Of a stretch of DNA of 64,000 bases, positions 28,819 to 43,200 are shown piece by piece. A program made the position numbers and the translations under genes. The stretch is taken from the NCBI RefSeq assembly GCF_000002995.4, contig NW_025062479.1:5325221-5389220 (forward strand), written 5' to 3'. A model generated the notes under the pieces. That model saw only the letters and a list, made by a program, of their open reading frames with translations. It was not told where the DNA came from and did no database searches. The stretch's first letter is position 1, and each line of letters begins with the position of its first letter. Source of the DNA: Brugia malayi (lineage: Eukaryota; Nematoda; Chromadorea; Rhabditida; Onchocercidae).

Positions 28819-29873
28819 TTTGTTGTGGTGAATTTGTATCAGTATAACTTGCCTGGATTTTAGATATATATCATGATGCTTTTTAAAAGTGTATTATTTT
28901 ACTCCTATGATGCTATATTTCTTTTAATCAATTTTGTCACCTAATTAAATTTGTGAGATTGATGTCGCAGGTATTATATAGCTTATACAACTTTTATTAT
29001 ATGCATAGCATAATAAACCATTCGACTAAATTACTTGTGTAGATAATTTTAAATGATGGCTATAACACCCAAGCTATCTAGATTTATCTTTGCTATTTCC
29101 ATTTTAAATAAAAGATGGACATTAGTAAAATGAGAATAAATTTTTGTCGGATACTCGCAGTTGATTTCTTGAGTTTATTAGGTTCTTTTGCAAGCGGAGA
29201 TTCAGGATCCTGGCGCAGGGTTTTCTTGGAATCAGATTTGGAGCGATCTGAGATCTTGGATAACGTAATATCTAATCGACTGTAGGGAATCGCGTTATCA
29301 ATGTTTTAGTGGTAACGAAGCCGTTAAGTATAGTTGATAATCAGGTAACGAGATTTGTCGGGAGATTTTTCATATTCATCTTTGGACTTTCCACTTCATT
29401 TAATAGGAAGGTTTCTTTCATTTTCTGCATTGTACTTTTAAAAGATACATGTCAGTGTGATTTTTTACTTATTGGGATCGTTAAATAATATCGCTTGCTT
29501 AGACCATGGCTGGGAAAATGCTGCTTGCATTTTTTCGGCTCTTTTTCGCTGTGTGAAAATAATGTGTTCACAGCGTAAATGTTGAAATACTACAAGTTCT
29601 CCTACAGAACTTTGTTAATGAATTATAGATCTATTAAGTTAACATGAGTTAGAGATGAAATGCAGTTTAAGTCGACTATCTAGTAATTTATAAATCTTTG
29701 TGTGAATTGTTTGATTCCCTTACTCGTCATCTTATGAAAGACTCACAGAAGTAAAGTAATAAGTTATTGGTTGCAACTGATTCTCATTTGGAGTTCTAAA
29801 TTTTGATAACCGCTAAATAATGTAATAAATATTCAGAGTTTTCTGTGTTTTAGGTTTCACGATGTTTTCTTAG
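28814..29873. other. Intergenic region upstream of MGAT2
   Basis: No coding region recognised. It holds the 3' UTR of the NFRKB-like gene and the promoter of the next gene on the same strand. Confidence 0.5.
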
Positions 29874-32800
29874 ATGATCCGTCACAGATTGCGTTGTTTA
29901 AATGCAATCATCGTTATCTTATTTGTAAGTTTTATGCTCATTTTTCTTTTGAGATTGTAGATTTATTTATTTATTTTTTCACTAAAATAATGAATCATTA
30001 ATATAAGCACAAATAACCATAATAAATACATAATACGCAGCAATAATTAACAACCCTGCTCTATTGTGGTAGATATTACGTGCGGTAAAATACCATATGA
30101 TGGTAACAATAGCTAGATTTAGGAAAGAACAATTGAGAAAATTAATCTGGGACCAAAATTTGGGTGTCACAAGACGCATTTAAATGCAGTAATAAGAAGC
30201 TTTTTTTTGACAGTTCCCATTTACTTTCCTTTCTCTTGTTTTTTGTTGACTGTGAGCTACCAGTGATAGTGAGCATACAGATATATTTTTCGTTATATAC
30301 TGAATTTTTTAACTGCCATATAGTTGTAATAGTAATTTTGTTATAAACCCACAGGTGACGTAACCATGATGTTCTTGATATGGTGTATTTTCGTACATTT
30401 GGTTAAATGTGTCATTTTTCCACGCACAGTTGACATAGAAAACCTTTTTCTAGGTAGGGTTTTTTATGATTTATTTACAAACTCCATATCTAAGTGCTAG
30501 TGAAAACTTTGAACGTTCACGATACGATGCTCCAGAAAAAGATTCAGTCTCTGAACAAGATGATGTAAGTTTTTCTGCTAACATGTCATATATTTGGTTC
30601 TATATTTAGATTAAATTAGAAAATTTAATTGGATGAAACATCAGATTCTTGTTAGTGAAAGGACCACTTGCGTTTTGCGTTCTCTTTACCAATTTAACTA
30701 CTTATTAGCTGGTGCAACTGAATGGTACCGATTATCTCCGGAATTAATTTCACATGCAGGACTCCGTTGTTAACATTCATAAATTTACGATACAATTCTT
30801 TCTTTTAGATCTTTTGTCTTGTTACAGCAAAAATTTGAATTGGGATGGACGTTTCGAACTACACCGTTACCTTTAAGTAAGGAAGAAATTATCCGTTCCA
30901 TTGAGTTTCTTAACGCAAACTATGAGATTCTGAATACGGATAAGCATATTCAATTGCAGAGTGTAGAAATTGTACTGGTTGTTCAAGTAAGTTCCTTTAA
31001 AATTCCATTTATGTTAAAATATGATTTACGATGCGTTTTTTTTTTTTTTTTTGTTACTGTAAAATGTAGTTTTAAAAAACTGCTGGAATTTTGTTATGAT
31101 TACATATCTTTTCCTGGAAGATGCTTTTTCAAATGCAATTATGTGACAAATACTACGGGGAACTTTTGCAGGTCCATAATCGTATCGAATATTTGAAAGA
31201 GTTGATTGCTACCCTCAAAGATGCCCGATATATTGAAACTACGTTGCTAATTTTTAGTCATGATTATTCGTCTGCCCTTATAAACAAACTAATTACAGGG
31301 ATAGATTTCTGTTTAGTATGTTATTTACTGCAAAATGCAACTGGAATAATTCAGGAAAAAATATTTTCTTGTCAGATAATTCAAACTTCGGAATTGTTAG
31401 AGTCTATGAAATTAGAACTCTTAAATGATTAAAAGTTTTAAATTAGCTAATAACTTCATTACCGAGAAGTCCGTGATATCTGCAATGACTTTCTGTTTCA
31501 GGTTATGCAAATATTTTATCCATACAGTATTCAATTGTTTCCAGATGTTTTCCCTGGGCGGGATCCTTTGGATTGTCCAGAAAAGGCAAATAAGCAAGAG
31601 TAAATTTGATCTACTTTTGTATCGAATGATTTTTTTAATTTAAAATTTTTCTGAGAAATTTTATGACTTTCCGTGTATCTTTAGAGCAGCTTTTCTGAAA
31701 TGTAATAATTGGAAAAATCCGGATAAATATGGACATTTTCGTGTTGCGAGGTTAACACAAATCAAACATCATTGGTGGTGGAAGGTTTGTTTTATTCTGA
31801 ATTTTTTTTCTAATTATTGTTGTGGATTCATGTGCTAAAACGACTGTAATAAACTTCAAAGCGGTATATGGACTGTTTCTTTGTTATCTACGTAATTCTC
31901 TTTGAAAATAAATTTTCGATTACAGATGAATTACATATTCGATGGGATATTGAAGCAATATGCATTAACAAAGGCATGGGTAATATTACTGGAGGAAGAC
32001 CATTATGTTTCGCCAGATTTCTTACATGTTATGCGCCTGATTGTGGACAATAAATCGAGGTGTTTTTTAATTTGGAATCTTGGCAATTAGCTACAAAATT
32101 TCGTGACTTCCAGCTAAGTCTTAAGGCATCTGAGTGACGATTTCAAGTCTTACGAACTTGATATACAGAAAGTCTTTTACGTGCTATTGTTTTGTTGTTT
32201 GAAATTTTTTTTTTTTTTGTTGAGTGAAATTTTTTTTGTTGTTTTTTTGCTGTACTAAGAATAGCATTATCTACAATGCTTTTTAGTTTCTGCGCGGAAT
32301 GTCAAGTGATAAGCCTTGGATTATATCTTAAGCAGTACAATAATTTTAAGACCAATTTGAATCGGCTAGGTATTCATCCGTGGTTTAGTTCAAAACATAA
32401 TATGGGAATGGCTATCAATGTAGACACATGGGAACTTATCAAAAATTGCACAGAAGTAAGTTTCTGTTTTGTTCTTTAATAAAGTGGAAATTTTTCTTCT
32501 GGCTTAAGATTTGTTATGTTTTTAGTTGTTCTGTAAATACGATGACTACAACTGGGATTGGTCGCTATTGCGCGTTAGCATGAAGTGCTTGCCTGCAAGA
32601 TTGAAAGTTATTGCTGTTAAATCTCCTCGTGTTATACATATTGGTGATTGTGGTATACATACTCACCGTTGCGCCGTCCATAATGCTGCTGCATTGGTTT
32701 GTTGATCCTTTGATTACAGAGTAAATTTTATGTCAAGATTGATGAGCTTGGAAAGCTAAAAATGCCATGAAATTTTTAGGCTGCGGAACTTTTTAGTAGT

Positions 32801-33025
32801 TCGGCGGACTCATTGTTTCCGAAAAAAATGATAGTGGCAGAGAATCTGAAGCGAACATTAAAACCTTCGAGGGAGAACGGTGGTTGGGGTGATATACGAG
32901 ACCATGAATTATGTCTCAATAATTCGCATGTACCTGATCTTTCTGCTTACGACTTTTATTTAAATAATCTGGCAGGCAACAATAATTATACGTATATCAG
33001 CCATCCTCTCATTTTTCCTGTCTAA
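29874..33025 (+). CDS. gly-20: N-acetylglucosaminyltransferase II, MGAT2/GLY-20 (10 exons, about 460 aa)
   Basis: Golgi type II membrane enzyme that adds GlcNAc in beta-1,2 linkage to the alpha-1,6 mannose arm, allowing complex-type N-glycans. Exons: 29874-29924, 30454-30564, 30828-30986, 31172-31315, 31502-31599, 31685-31784, 31926-32059, 32287-32455, 32526-32696, 32780-33025. Residues 9-25 (LNAIIVILFVGFFMIYL, built from exons 1 and 2) are the signal anchor after a short basic cytoplasmic tail. The metal-binding acidic motif is LLEEDHYVSPDF, near residues 242-253. Other family blocks are RIEYLKELIATLKDAR, KHHWWWKMNYIFDG, KYDDYNWDWSL, and the cysteine-rich HIGDCGIHTHRC. The length is close to C. 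elegans GLY-20. The start codon follows CTTAG directly, suggesting trans-splicing to it. The gene looks intact. Confidence 0.93.
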
Positions 33026-34954
33026 GATTCAAGGTAATATTTTGTATGAGCACAAGTATCACTTCATATTTTATATCAACTTGCTTTGTACTTTTTTTTG
33101 CGAAGTGTTAATTTCAATAATTTATATTCAGACAAGTTAAGTCAGTATGTTTATACAGTTTTCCAATATTGTTCATAATTTTTCGCTTCATTTCGTTTTA
33201 AACAACGTTTTATTCGGATTTCTGAAATCTAATATTAATTTTGAGTCGCACATGAATGTATATTGTCTTCATTATTTATAAGCTCCCTTGAGCCAACATC
33301 ATCTTCCATGTTCTTTTATCGAAGTTTATTTAGAAGCATTCAGTGGAAAACATTTCCAACACAAGAACATCTTTTAGGTGCAAAACTTTTGAACATGTTT
33401 TGCAATATTGGCTAGCGTGACATATTTTTTTTTTGTATTGGATGAACTAGGAAGACAACATATACGGAGCGTGTGTATCATTTTTGTTACATTGTCGTAT
33501 CTTGTTTCAAATTCTGCAAAGAATTTTATGGTCGACTAAAATTTCAAAAAATGGTCTTTCATTCCCTTTTTTCTTGACTGCTGTGAAATATACTTGTGAA
33601 ATATCAGGAAAGTGGTCACTCGTTATATCATTCTAAATCTGCCCTTTATGGAAAATTGAAGTCGGGCTATCTTTTTTGGAGAAATTGTCGATTAAGACGG
33701 TATCAGTGTATCACTTACCTTTCGTGAAGTGCATGATTAAACAGCATTTTCATTTTCAATGTTTATTTTTCAAATGTATTACAATTTGGTGGCCCAGTTT
33801 GTCACTACTGCTTCGGAAAAAAAAATTTTTTTTTTTTTTGAGGTGTGGTGGGAGAGTGCAGTAGCTGTACTGACTTATGTTTTGTATATTTACAGCACAT
33901 AGCGCGGAGGCATATTTAATGTTACCATGAATAAGGAAGATCGGTGCACAATCTTGTCAGTTATGTTGGTGAAATAACTTCATTTCAGTTCTGAAGCACT
34001 TTAGAATTCAGTACACTTAACAATTTCATAATATATTTGGCACGATGCATATCCTATTAATTTAAAAACTTCTTGTGTTGGACATAGTTCAGCTTAGTTA
34101 TCTGTACACTGTATGGTTAATTCTGTGACAAGTACAAGTTATACGGTCTTTTTTTTTTTGTATAGCATTGTCCTAAATTCCTTTTGGTCACATCACCTCA
34201 TGTAGACAATCAATAACATTTTCGCCATTGCAGTGATTATCAATTGTTTCCAAAACTGAAGCACCTGAAATTCAACCGCTAGCTTCCCTCTTCATTGTAT
34301 TCTTGAGCGCATCTCCAAGAAACCGATATCGGCCTGCGAATTAAGAGTGAAGTATAATTAAAGTAACCCGACTACCGTTCTCATGTTAACATGAATACTG
34401 GAAGTTGACAGCGCAAGAAACGTCCAGTACATTCACATAGTAAATGATAGACCTGCATACGTTGTAGCAAATATTACATTGAGATGAAGCAGTTTCCTAA
34501 GTTCAAATGAATTAATAACACATCCAATGAACCCACCATAAATCCGTAAATGTGCAAAGGGTTTTAGTGTGATTCGTTTGAGTTCACTATTATGATCCCA
34601 CTTGAATGACTGATTGCCCAGAAAATGTTTCTTGCTAAATTTAAAGATTTCTTGTGGAATTAAACAACATAACGATTCCCGGACGACACATTACATATTT
34701 TTTTGCCGAACATCTAGAAATTCCAAATGCCTTTCATAATATTCCTAATTATAAAATACATTTATATTTTATACAGCGAATTATATGCAGATTATGAAAA
34801 AACTAAATAATTTTATTCACAAGATTTTTATACGGTGGATCATATACAATAATAAAAGCTTTCATTCTACGAAGTTACGTTTCTTCGTATGTGACCTAAA
34901 AGTCCCATTGGCAGATCGTTCGTATGTATATTATGATAAACATCGATCCAAGAA
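33026..34954. other. Convergent intergenic region after MGAT2
   Basis: AT-rich with several T runs (for example near 33425 and 33830). Short frames exist but none resembles a protein or carries splice sites in a coherent pattern. It contains the 3' ends of MGAT2 (plus) and of the four-pass protein gene (minus). Confidence 0.5.
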
Positions 34955-36224
34955 TCAAAATGTACTGCGCTTCCAATCCAGAATAACAAACATGATAACA
35001 GGAAGTAGTAAAATGCACTGCCTAGTGAACACTGAAACAACCTTAAAGCTCAATGATGAAAACATGACAGAAGCAATATTACTGATGTGACTTTTAAAGC
35101 AAGAGTCAAAGTCCATAAAAAATAACTTACGTATTTCATGGTTTTAATAAACGGTTTTGAGCTATCTGCCATAACGATGAATATAGTGAATACATTAATG
35201 AAAACTGAAAGATAAACCTCTTAGGAGAAACCATCGAAAATGTCTTTAAAATTTTTTAAAAATAATATTACTGATGTTACTTTTAAAGCACATAAAAAAA
35301 GGAAGTGAAACAAGAATACAACCGCTAACCTAGCAATACAGTCACAGCACATAAGAGCTTCTGTACTTTCAGATTGCGTTTCACACAAATGAAAAATAAA
35401 GAGAAAATAACGAATAAATATAATAAAACGCCGAAAATCATGAGGACGCGTGCCAATCTCAGACCTGAAAGTGAGTAAAGATGACACTGAGCCAAGAAAA
35501 TGCTTGGATACAGTAAATAAATTTAATTAGAAATTGGTCAGTTTTAAAACATATATTGAATCACCTGTGGAAGGTGGAACAACATCAGAAGCGGTAATAT
35601 CCTGGCCATTGATAACGAAAGTACTATGTTCACCATCCAACCAACTTGTGCATCTAATTCCATCCCAAAATTCCCCACTTTTTACACAGTCATCTCCTAA
35701 ACCACGCTGAAAACAAAAGAAGTTATAAAATTTCTTTGTGTTAAAAGGAAACTGGACAAATAAAAAATTTATCTATATTTACTGGTCCAGTTTTTATATA
35801 ACCTGTACTGCATGTTCCCTTTCATTTCTGCGATTTCGCAGTGCATTGAGCTTTTGAAATGGAAAGGTACTTATTTCACACTTCACACGATGTGCTACAA
35901 TATAAAATGAATGTCATAAATTACAATATCCTTCACATATTGGAGGCTGTCGATAAAAGTCTAGATTTGAGCTACAGTGGTTCATTAAATCATTAAACTG
36001 CTATTAGGACCGACAGTGGAATTCATACATTTCAAATGGACCAATATAATACAAGAAGCGACAAAAACTGTAAAAACCTGATAAATATATGAACCATTGG
36101 TGTGCACCAACCATGCATTGTTGAAAAAATGGAATGTTTGGAAAACAGCGGCAGAGACAACGAACATAAAAGCAACAATCAACTCCCAAAAGAAACGGTT
36201 ATGGCGAATGGCAGGTCTTGCCAT
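34955..36224 (-). CDS. Unrecognised four-pass membrane protein (6 exons, about 211 aa)
   Basis: I do not recognise the family. Minus-strand exons: 36224-36095, 35894-35803, 35706-35565, 35464-35330, 35204-35131, 35017-34955, with consistent phases. Four hydrophobic segments are seen: FFWELIVAFMFVVSAAVFQ, VLMIFGVLLYLFVIFSLFFI, a third spanning exons 4-5 (CAVTVLLVFINVFTIFIVM), and CILLLPVIMFVIL. Between the first and second lies a loop of about 95 residues with four cysteines, including GEFWDGIRCTSW. This layout, with a long first extracellular loop holding W and paired C, is claudin-superfamily-like, but the exact claudin W-GLW-C-C signature is not present. The start MARPAIRH was chosen because a TTATTTCAG acceptor-like site lies 32 bases upstream; a longer frame begins at 36266. 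The first intron donor was picked by phase (AATG|GTTCAT) and is uncertain. Confidence 0.65.
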
Positions 36225-39200
36225 AGCAATTTTTGTTGATCCAAAGCTTCCTGAAATAATTTCCATCTCTTGAAGACTATGACAAAGAAATTCTTTTTTT
36301 CTCTATTTCCAAGCGGTTTTGAAGAAAATGTATTACTGTCATATAATGAAGGTAAAAAAATGAGTACCAGTTAACAGGCACAGATCAAAGACGATATGCC
36401 GCAGTTATGAATAAAATGGCAAACAGCAAAAGGCAATACCATTTCCTCTGTTAGTACCACGGTGCTTCTCTGAATGTGTGAGCTGTACATAACAGAGCAG
36501 ATCAAACAACGCAACAATTTCCATTCAACCCCAATCTAAAGTCTGAAATGAATATTTCAATTTAAGAGAGCATATTATGCTCTGTCAACGTCAGACACGC
36601 ATTAACTTTTGTACAATAAGAAAATAGGTCTGAATTCATTGTTGATTAGTATCTACATGGTTTAGAGCACAACAGCGTTGTTGAAAGACGGTAAGTCATA
36701 AGAAAGCAGGCATCTACAACGAGGCATTAATAATTCTTGTCAACGCAGTTTATGACAGCTAGACGAAACATTTGTAAGTGGGGGTTCACTTAATACTGGT
36801 GGAATAGTTCTATATAATCCATCAAGAGCTAAAATACCTAGCGCAAAATAAACTGACACCACCACTTCAGATGGATAGGCACAAAAGAACTAGTCGCGGT
36901 AAAATGATAACGGAATACTGCACATGAGATCACTGCGGCAGTTGTTATCTCTGAGGGGTGTGGGACATTGCTTGAACCGAAAAGGGGTTGTTAATAATTC
37001 TTTAAGATGTAAGGAATAAATATTTCAAATTATAAATACCGGAATAGGGATAAAGGTATTAAAAGTCAGATCATGGCAACGGCCCAGCTATATCATGTTT
37101 CTAAAAATTTTGAGTGTCGTCCATAAATAATTGGTACTATGAATTTATGCTGGAACAGAACGATCAGTCAGTCACAAAGGATGTTTCAAATTTCCATTTC
37201 GTGTCATATCGCTTGATTTCTTTGGTAAACCGGCTACAGTACATTCCCATCCTTGGTCCAGAAGATGTATCCGGAAGCGTTTGGATTTGTTTGGTAAAAT
37301 GAGGAATAGAAGAGGATAGAAAGTATGCTAAACAATGTTATACTATCAGTTTCAGGTTAACTTCCGCTTTTCTCCGTTTGGTCAGTTGTCTCAGTTATTG
37401 AGTTAGGTTGCTGGGAATGCAAGTTTCATCAGTCATAATGTTATGAGACGTAGGTATATCATCATGCTGAACGCCAAAATTTGGCCGAAATTCAGGTATT
37501 CCTTGGATTCAGTTTATGGTTTCAAAGGAGGTTGTGAAGCGTTCGGAGTTGTATCGATAGTTCTTGTTAATTCGCACTTTACGCTTTATAAGCTGCCTGT
37601 ATAAATATAAGAGTGTTAAGATTTTTTTGGAAATTGAGTGATTTCCATGAGACGCTGTTTTCAATAACTGTTGCCTACTCTGTCAGATTTAAGTTGTAAT
37701 CGCTTTGATATTTCCTAAAAGATGTATTTGAAATAGTTTTATTCTATTAACTTTTTTTTGGCGACTAATTTTGAGCAAAACATTACTAATGATTTTTTTG
37801 TTGAATTTCTAGAACAATTTAAATCATTTTCTCAGGGACTGCAATGCAATCGCAACACTTTAAGAGGCAAAGTACTTTACTTCAGGCGATTTCCTAAGAA
37901 TAAAAATATTCTTTTGGAAGTTCATTTTATATCATCGTTTACAAAGTTCTCCTGCGATTTTTCAGATATTTCTGAAAGTTGATAGCAGTTCAAGCTTTTT
38001 CTGACATTGCTGTTGGAGTTTCGTCATTTTCTTCAATGTAAATGGTTTGATTTCTTTCTTAATTGGTAACTTGGTTTCTTGTTCATTTCATGCAACTTAG
38101 AGTTGAAGGAAAGTTCTTAATCGGAAAGAAAGTCGACAAATTTCAGGTTGAATTGAAATTCTTTCAATTTTTTAAATGGTAAAGTTTATAAATTGCTTTC
38201 GTGTAATCTTTTAATTGTATAACTTTTGTGGTAATTATGTGGTGAGAGGTTAAACATTAAATGGTTGTGAAACTAATTAATTTTGTTTTTTATTTATGCT
38301 GTTTACCCTAATTCATTGCCTTCAGCATGCATTCCTTCTAGTATTTGGATTTGGAATTTCCTTTTTACTGTTTTCCCAAAACAAATTTTATATTGAAATG
38401 AAACTAAGGCTTGAACAATGAACTATCTGGCCTACTGCATTCAAATGTTTGCACAAAGTTTAGGTTATCAAATTTGATTGCTGTTTTTAATACTTGAATT
38501 TTAATTTATCGTAATATTATGCACAAAAATAATGGTGTAAGATGTCGCTATTATATGTATTAAATAAACATTATGGCATAATTTTCAACTTCTGCAATTT
38601 TTGGAGAGAAAAGATTTTTTAATTGAAATTTCAATCCAGTAATGAATTTCCTCAAAAACCTTAAAGGAATTTGTTTTATTACCCAGTCGCCTACACCATA
38701 AAATATTTTATTAATGTTCCTAATTCCAACAACAATGATTGACATCAATGTTGAATTGATGCAGCAATAGATGCGTTATTTTTGAAACTTTTTTGGTAAT
38801 GAGATGATCAGAAAACTGAAACGAGAGCTGCACTAATAAATTACACTTCGGCTGGAAAATTGCATAGACTAGCAGTTTATAATTTGGTAATAATTGAATA
38901 ATCCGTTTCTGGCAATAAATCTAGAAACGCGTTATGAAATGGTTGAAATAAGGTTCAGATAAAATTTCTCTGGTTAGAAAAAAAAATATTGGAAAAATTT
39001 TTATGGAAAAGCAAACCAAGTTAAAAATTTGCTAGTAAAATTAAATGTTGAGAATGGTTGATATGAATGAATTAGCAATATACGTTCATATAATTCAAAA
39101 ACCAAAATAAAGCGTCTTAGCTTTCAACAAATAGTGTATAGGACGTGACACAGAATCTGTAACTGAGAATGTTTTTGGTTGGGAACAAAACAAGTTTATA

Positions 39201-40049
39201 CCATGGTATTCCGTAGTTACTGCAAGCAAAAGAAATTTTTAGCATGATATCGTTGTTCACTGTCGCAAAATGGTCATTTGAAGCAGGAAGCTATATTTTT
39301 TATATTTTTAATATTCTCCAGTTTTTTCGTTGCTAACGTTTAAAGTTTGCTTAATGCATTACTGTGAATAATGAGCTATTGAAGAAGTGTTTATAACATA
39401 AATAATTTTAAATACACTATGTTTCAGATGTGTAGTAGGGATTATTCTAAGCACTCATTTGTCATTTGTTGAAATCAAGCTATTTGGATTTTAATTCATC
39501 GGAATTAGTTTTTGTTGTATTGTTGCGCTGTTCGTAACAAATTTTGCTGTGTATGATGCATAAAGAGATGACAATTTTCTTTACGTCTCAACTTGCTCTT
39601 TTAGCTTCAGACATGACGCTTGATGTCTGAATAGAATGAGTTCTTCTGAAGAAGCTGGGGCGACTGAGCCTGGAAGAAAAAGTAGCGATAATAGATTGTG
39701 AAGAGAATGCATCATTAGATAACGGACACTGCTCTATTAGAAATTTCAATGCGTATTACCACTAAAAACTTGGGAATTAAAGAAATGGGACTGATAACTT
39801 GTTTCATCAGTTCATATTCGTCGCAAGAGGCAAACTGAGTACGTATGTTGATTGCATGGTCCCGGCCAACACCTCTTGGGAAAGTTTACTAACTTAATGA
39901 CATATCGACTTGGTGTCACAAGTTTTCTTATACGTCATCCGACCGACGTTCCTTGACTTGCATAATCTCTGATTGAGAGTCGAAGACATTTTGAAACTAA
40001 TTTTGTTTGTGTGAACTATTGCAGCTCGTCATTTCCAGAATTGGACGTT
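36225..40049. other. Large intergenic region upstream of the KCMF1-like gene
   Basis: About 3.8 kb of AT-rich DNA with no supported gene. Frames of 60-74 codons occur on both strands (for example near 37114-37302 plus and 38560-38748 minus) but lack family resemblance or matching splice sites. No transposon termini or tandem arrays were recognised. Confidence 0.5.
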
Positions 40050-40268
40050 ATGATTGATTTAGGTGGCGATATTCATTGTGTTTTAATTCCAAACATTTCT
40101 TTCCGTATTCAGAGAGATTCTTATTCCGATTCAACATTAATGTCTTCCACACGAAATCCGCGCTCTCTTAAACGATTCAGACGTCGAGGGGTGGAGACTC
40201 GATTCTCGTTATGTCATCCTTCACATGCGTCTGCTGCTAGTAGCAGTTTGAGGCGTCCGTGTAACCGT

Positions 40269-43200
40269 ATGAGTTCCGTACATGAAGGTTTGTAATTCCC
40301 TTTTGCTTCACTTCATTTTAAAAATCTTCTGATTTTCAAATGTTCCGCCAACATGCAGTATGTGGCAATTTTATATGATCAATTTTATACCGCTAAGCCA
40401 AGTTTTTCTAGGTGTCAAATCAGCAAAATTGACATTTTCTCAGACTAAAAGCGAATGAAGTGCAAAGTGAATGCACATATTGCTTGCACATAAGAAGAAC
40501 TTTTAGCTCTTAATGCTATTTTGTTTGAAAGATAAATTAACAACTGATTGAAGACAGCATCTGCAGAAAAGCTGTTTTGAATGTATCAGTGTTTCTTTTT
40601 TAAAGTAACCATTGCAATTGTTAACATTTGTTTCAGGTGTCTCCTGTGATGGTTGTATGGCACCAAATTTTGCAGGAGATCGTTACAAATGTCTTCGATG
40701 TTATGATTTCGATTTATGTTCTCGATGCTATATGGAAGAGCGAACAGCAGAAGTCTCATCCGAAAATCGTTCTTTTCGTGAAACCAATGAAGAGCATTCT
40801 CCTTCTCATCCAATGCAGTGTATTATGACACAACAAGACTTTGGTATTTATGTATATTGCTTTATGGTCATATGCATAAAGGTGAAAGTACTAAGAGAGC
40901 GGTATAATTGAGTTTCTACAGTAATGAGCTTTTGCTGTACAGTGCCTATATAACGCTTCTACTGATTATTCAACCCACTGTTTCGGATGTGGAAAAGAAT
41001 TTTTCGTGCATTGTTCTAGAGTGCATACTACTTTTTGAGCCAACTTTAAAATGTGTCATTTCGTTGCAGCGTGCTTTAAGTGATATTTTAAGAATTGGCA
41101 TACCACGGCGACCAAATGCATAGCTGGGACCGTTTGCGAGTTGTAATTTTTACTTGTCCAGTTTGTGGTCTTCAAGGTTTTTCACGTGAACGCTTGGTTT
41201 CTCATGTCGTTGATGAACATTCGACTTCACCACGATCTCCAACGCAGCGGACTGAAATGGTTTTTTTTTTTGTTCTCTTACATTCTGTGCTATGCCTTAA
41301 ATTTTTTAAGAGTTTTGGATGAAGGTTGCTTTAACTTTTGTTGACATCTTTCTAACTATGTGTGTTTAATTTACTCTTGATTATTCAGATGTAACACATT
41401 TTTTTTATTCTTAAGTTTGAACATGCATTTTTCAGGCTTGTCCAATTTGTATTTCCACCGATTTTTATCGTATTGGTTTTGGTGATTATATGCCTAATCA
41501 TCTTTCTGATATAGTATTACACATGCAGGAACACCACATGCAGACACAATATGTGAATGTCTCTAATAATAGGTAGTGATTAGGTTCTTTTTTAATCTTT
41601 CAAATCTCAGTTTCGCAAATTATATCCATTCATGTAGCAGAGGACACTCATGTTCATTTCCCTGCTAATATGTGTTTCTCTCCAAGTCTTGTCTTTTATA
41701 GCAACAGTGGAGTATCAGACACTGCTAACGTGTTGTCCGAATTTCTACGCGACCGCGATCTGCGGCGTGTAGTTGTACATAACGTGCCTTTGGTCAACAA
41801 TGATTCTGATGTCGAAGATTCAGCCACAGGTGGAATTCGTCGTAATACCACCAACCAACGAGATGGACCACTAAGAATTGATACAGTTTCACGCATTCGT
41901 CGTAGGCCTCTTGATAGTAGTGCAGCTGAGCTAAGTCAGTGCATGTTCATTCTAAATAATAGTTCATAAAACAAAGAATGGTACATTTGGTACATTATGT
42001 AAAAGGAAGGACAAAATAATTTAGAAAGAATTTAGAATTAGAAATATTTAGAAAAAAAAATCAGAATAATTTAGGAAAAAATGAATGTTTTATCGCTATT
42101 GTAGTAATATCTTTTATAACGAAAAGTGATATGAAATTCGGATACTATCCTAATTTAGATACATTTATTCATATTAATATATCTAAATTTTTAGATTGCA
42201 GTTCATGTTCGCTTATTATGCTCATATCTTTTCTTAGTATGTGACAAATTTAGTTTGACCCATTACATTTGATTCGTTCTGAGTTTGTTGACTAATCTCT
42301 TTCAGCCCGAGAAACTGGTGATTCTCTGATACAGCCAGCAGGTTTTTCACCGATACGCATGGGTGGCCAAATACCTACCGGACTTTCACCCAGTTCGGCT
42401 ATGCAGCCTGCTGCTTTATCATCGGGCTTCTCCAATCGTCCAAGTATACAATCTGGTGGCTTTTCTTCTGCTCGTTTATCTGCTTCAAGAGTTTTGGTAA
42501 ATTTTCCCGTGCATTTTTTCTATTCCTAAGATTTTGTATGCTTTATCTGTTCTTTAAACTCTAAAATTTATGAAACAAATTGTTTTAGCAACCTATTCGA
42601 TCAACGAGAGATTCTACCGGTATAGGACATGCTGGAAACAACTCTTTATCTGCTAATTCTGCTCTAGAAGCTCCACTATCACCGTATGAACCTCACTCAG
42701 AATTCCTTAGTGATAGTGGTGCGACAATTCGAACCTTTCAGTACCCTATTACTGCGTATTCTCGTCCAACTGTTCCAAGTGAATATATATGTTTGAATCA
42801 TCATTTAAGAGTGGTATCTGTTACAGCTATTACTATAATTTTTTCGAGCTTATGCACATTTTTTCTAGATCATGGTGTGCAGCGAAATCAAAGAATCTCT
42901 GCTGAAAGTAGCAGTCGAACAATGGGTTATGCTAGACGTTTCGTGGTGCGTGAACGAGACCAGTCGAGAAATGAAGCATTATTTGGTGCCCCTCCCGGTT
43001 TCAGAAGGCTGGAAAATGTCGAAGCTTCAAATGTAATTGAACTCCCTGTTGCCGGAGTTGCCGCATGTTCTGCTAGCAACTATAATGCTAATGCAGCAAA
43101 TTTTTCAAATTCCGATACAGCAGATGCAACAGCTTCGAGTACTGATGTGCATCCTGTTCTAGATATAAGCGGTGGTGCATACACTACGCAGAGTAGTTCG

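Noticed and set aside
34785..35090. 101-codon plus-strand frame
   Set aside because: It lies opposite the last exon and an intron of the minus-strand tetraspan gene and has no recognisable content.
42779..42868. Hydrophobic stretch in the uninterrupted KCMF1-like frame (possible membrane segment)
   Set aside because: The segment is flanked by a GTGAAT donor and a TTTTCTAG acceptor in matching phase and is best read as a 90-base in-frame intron.
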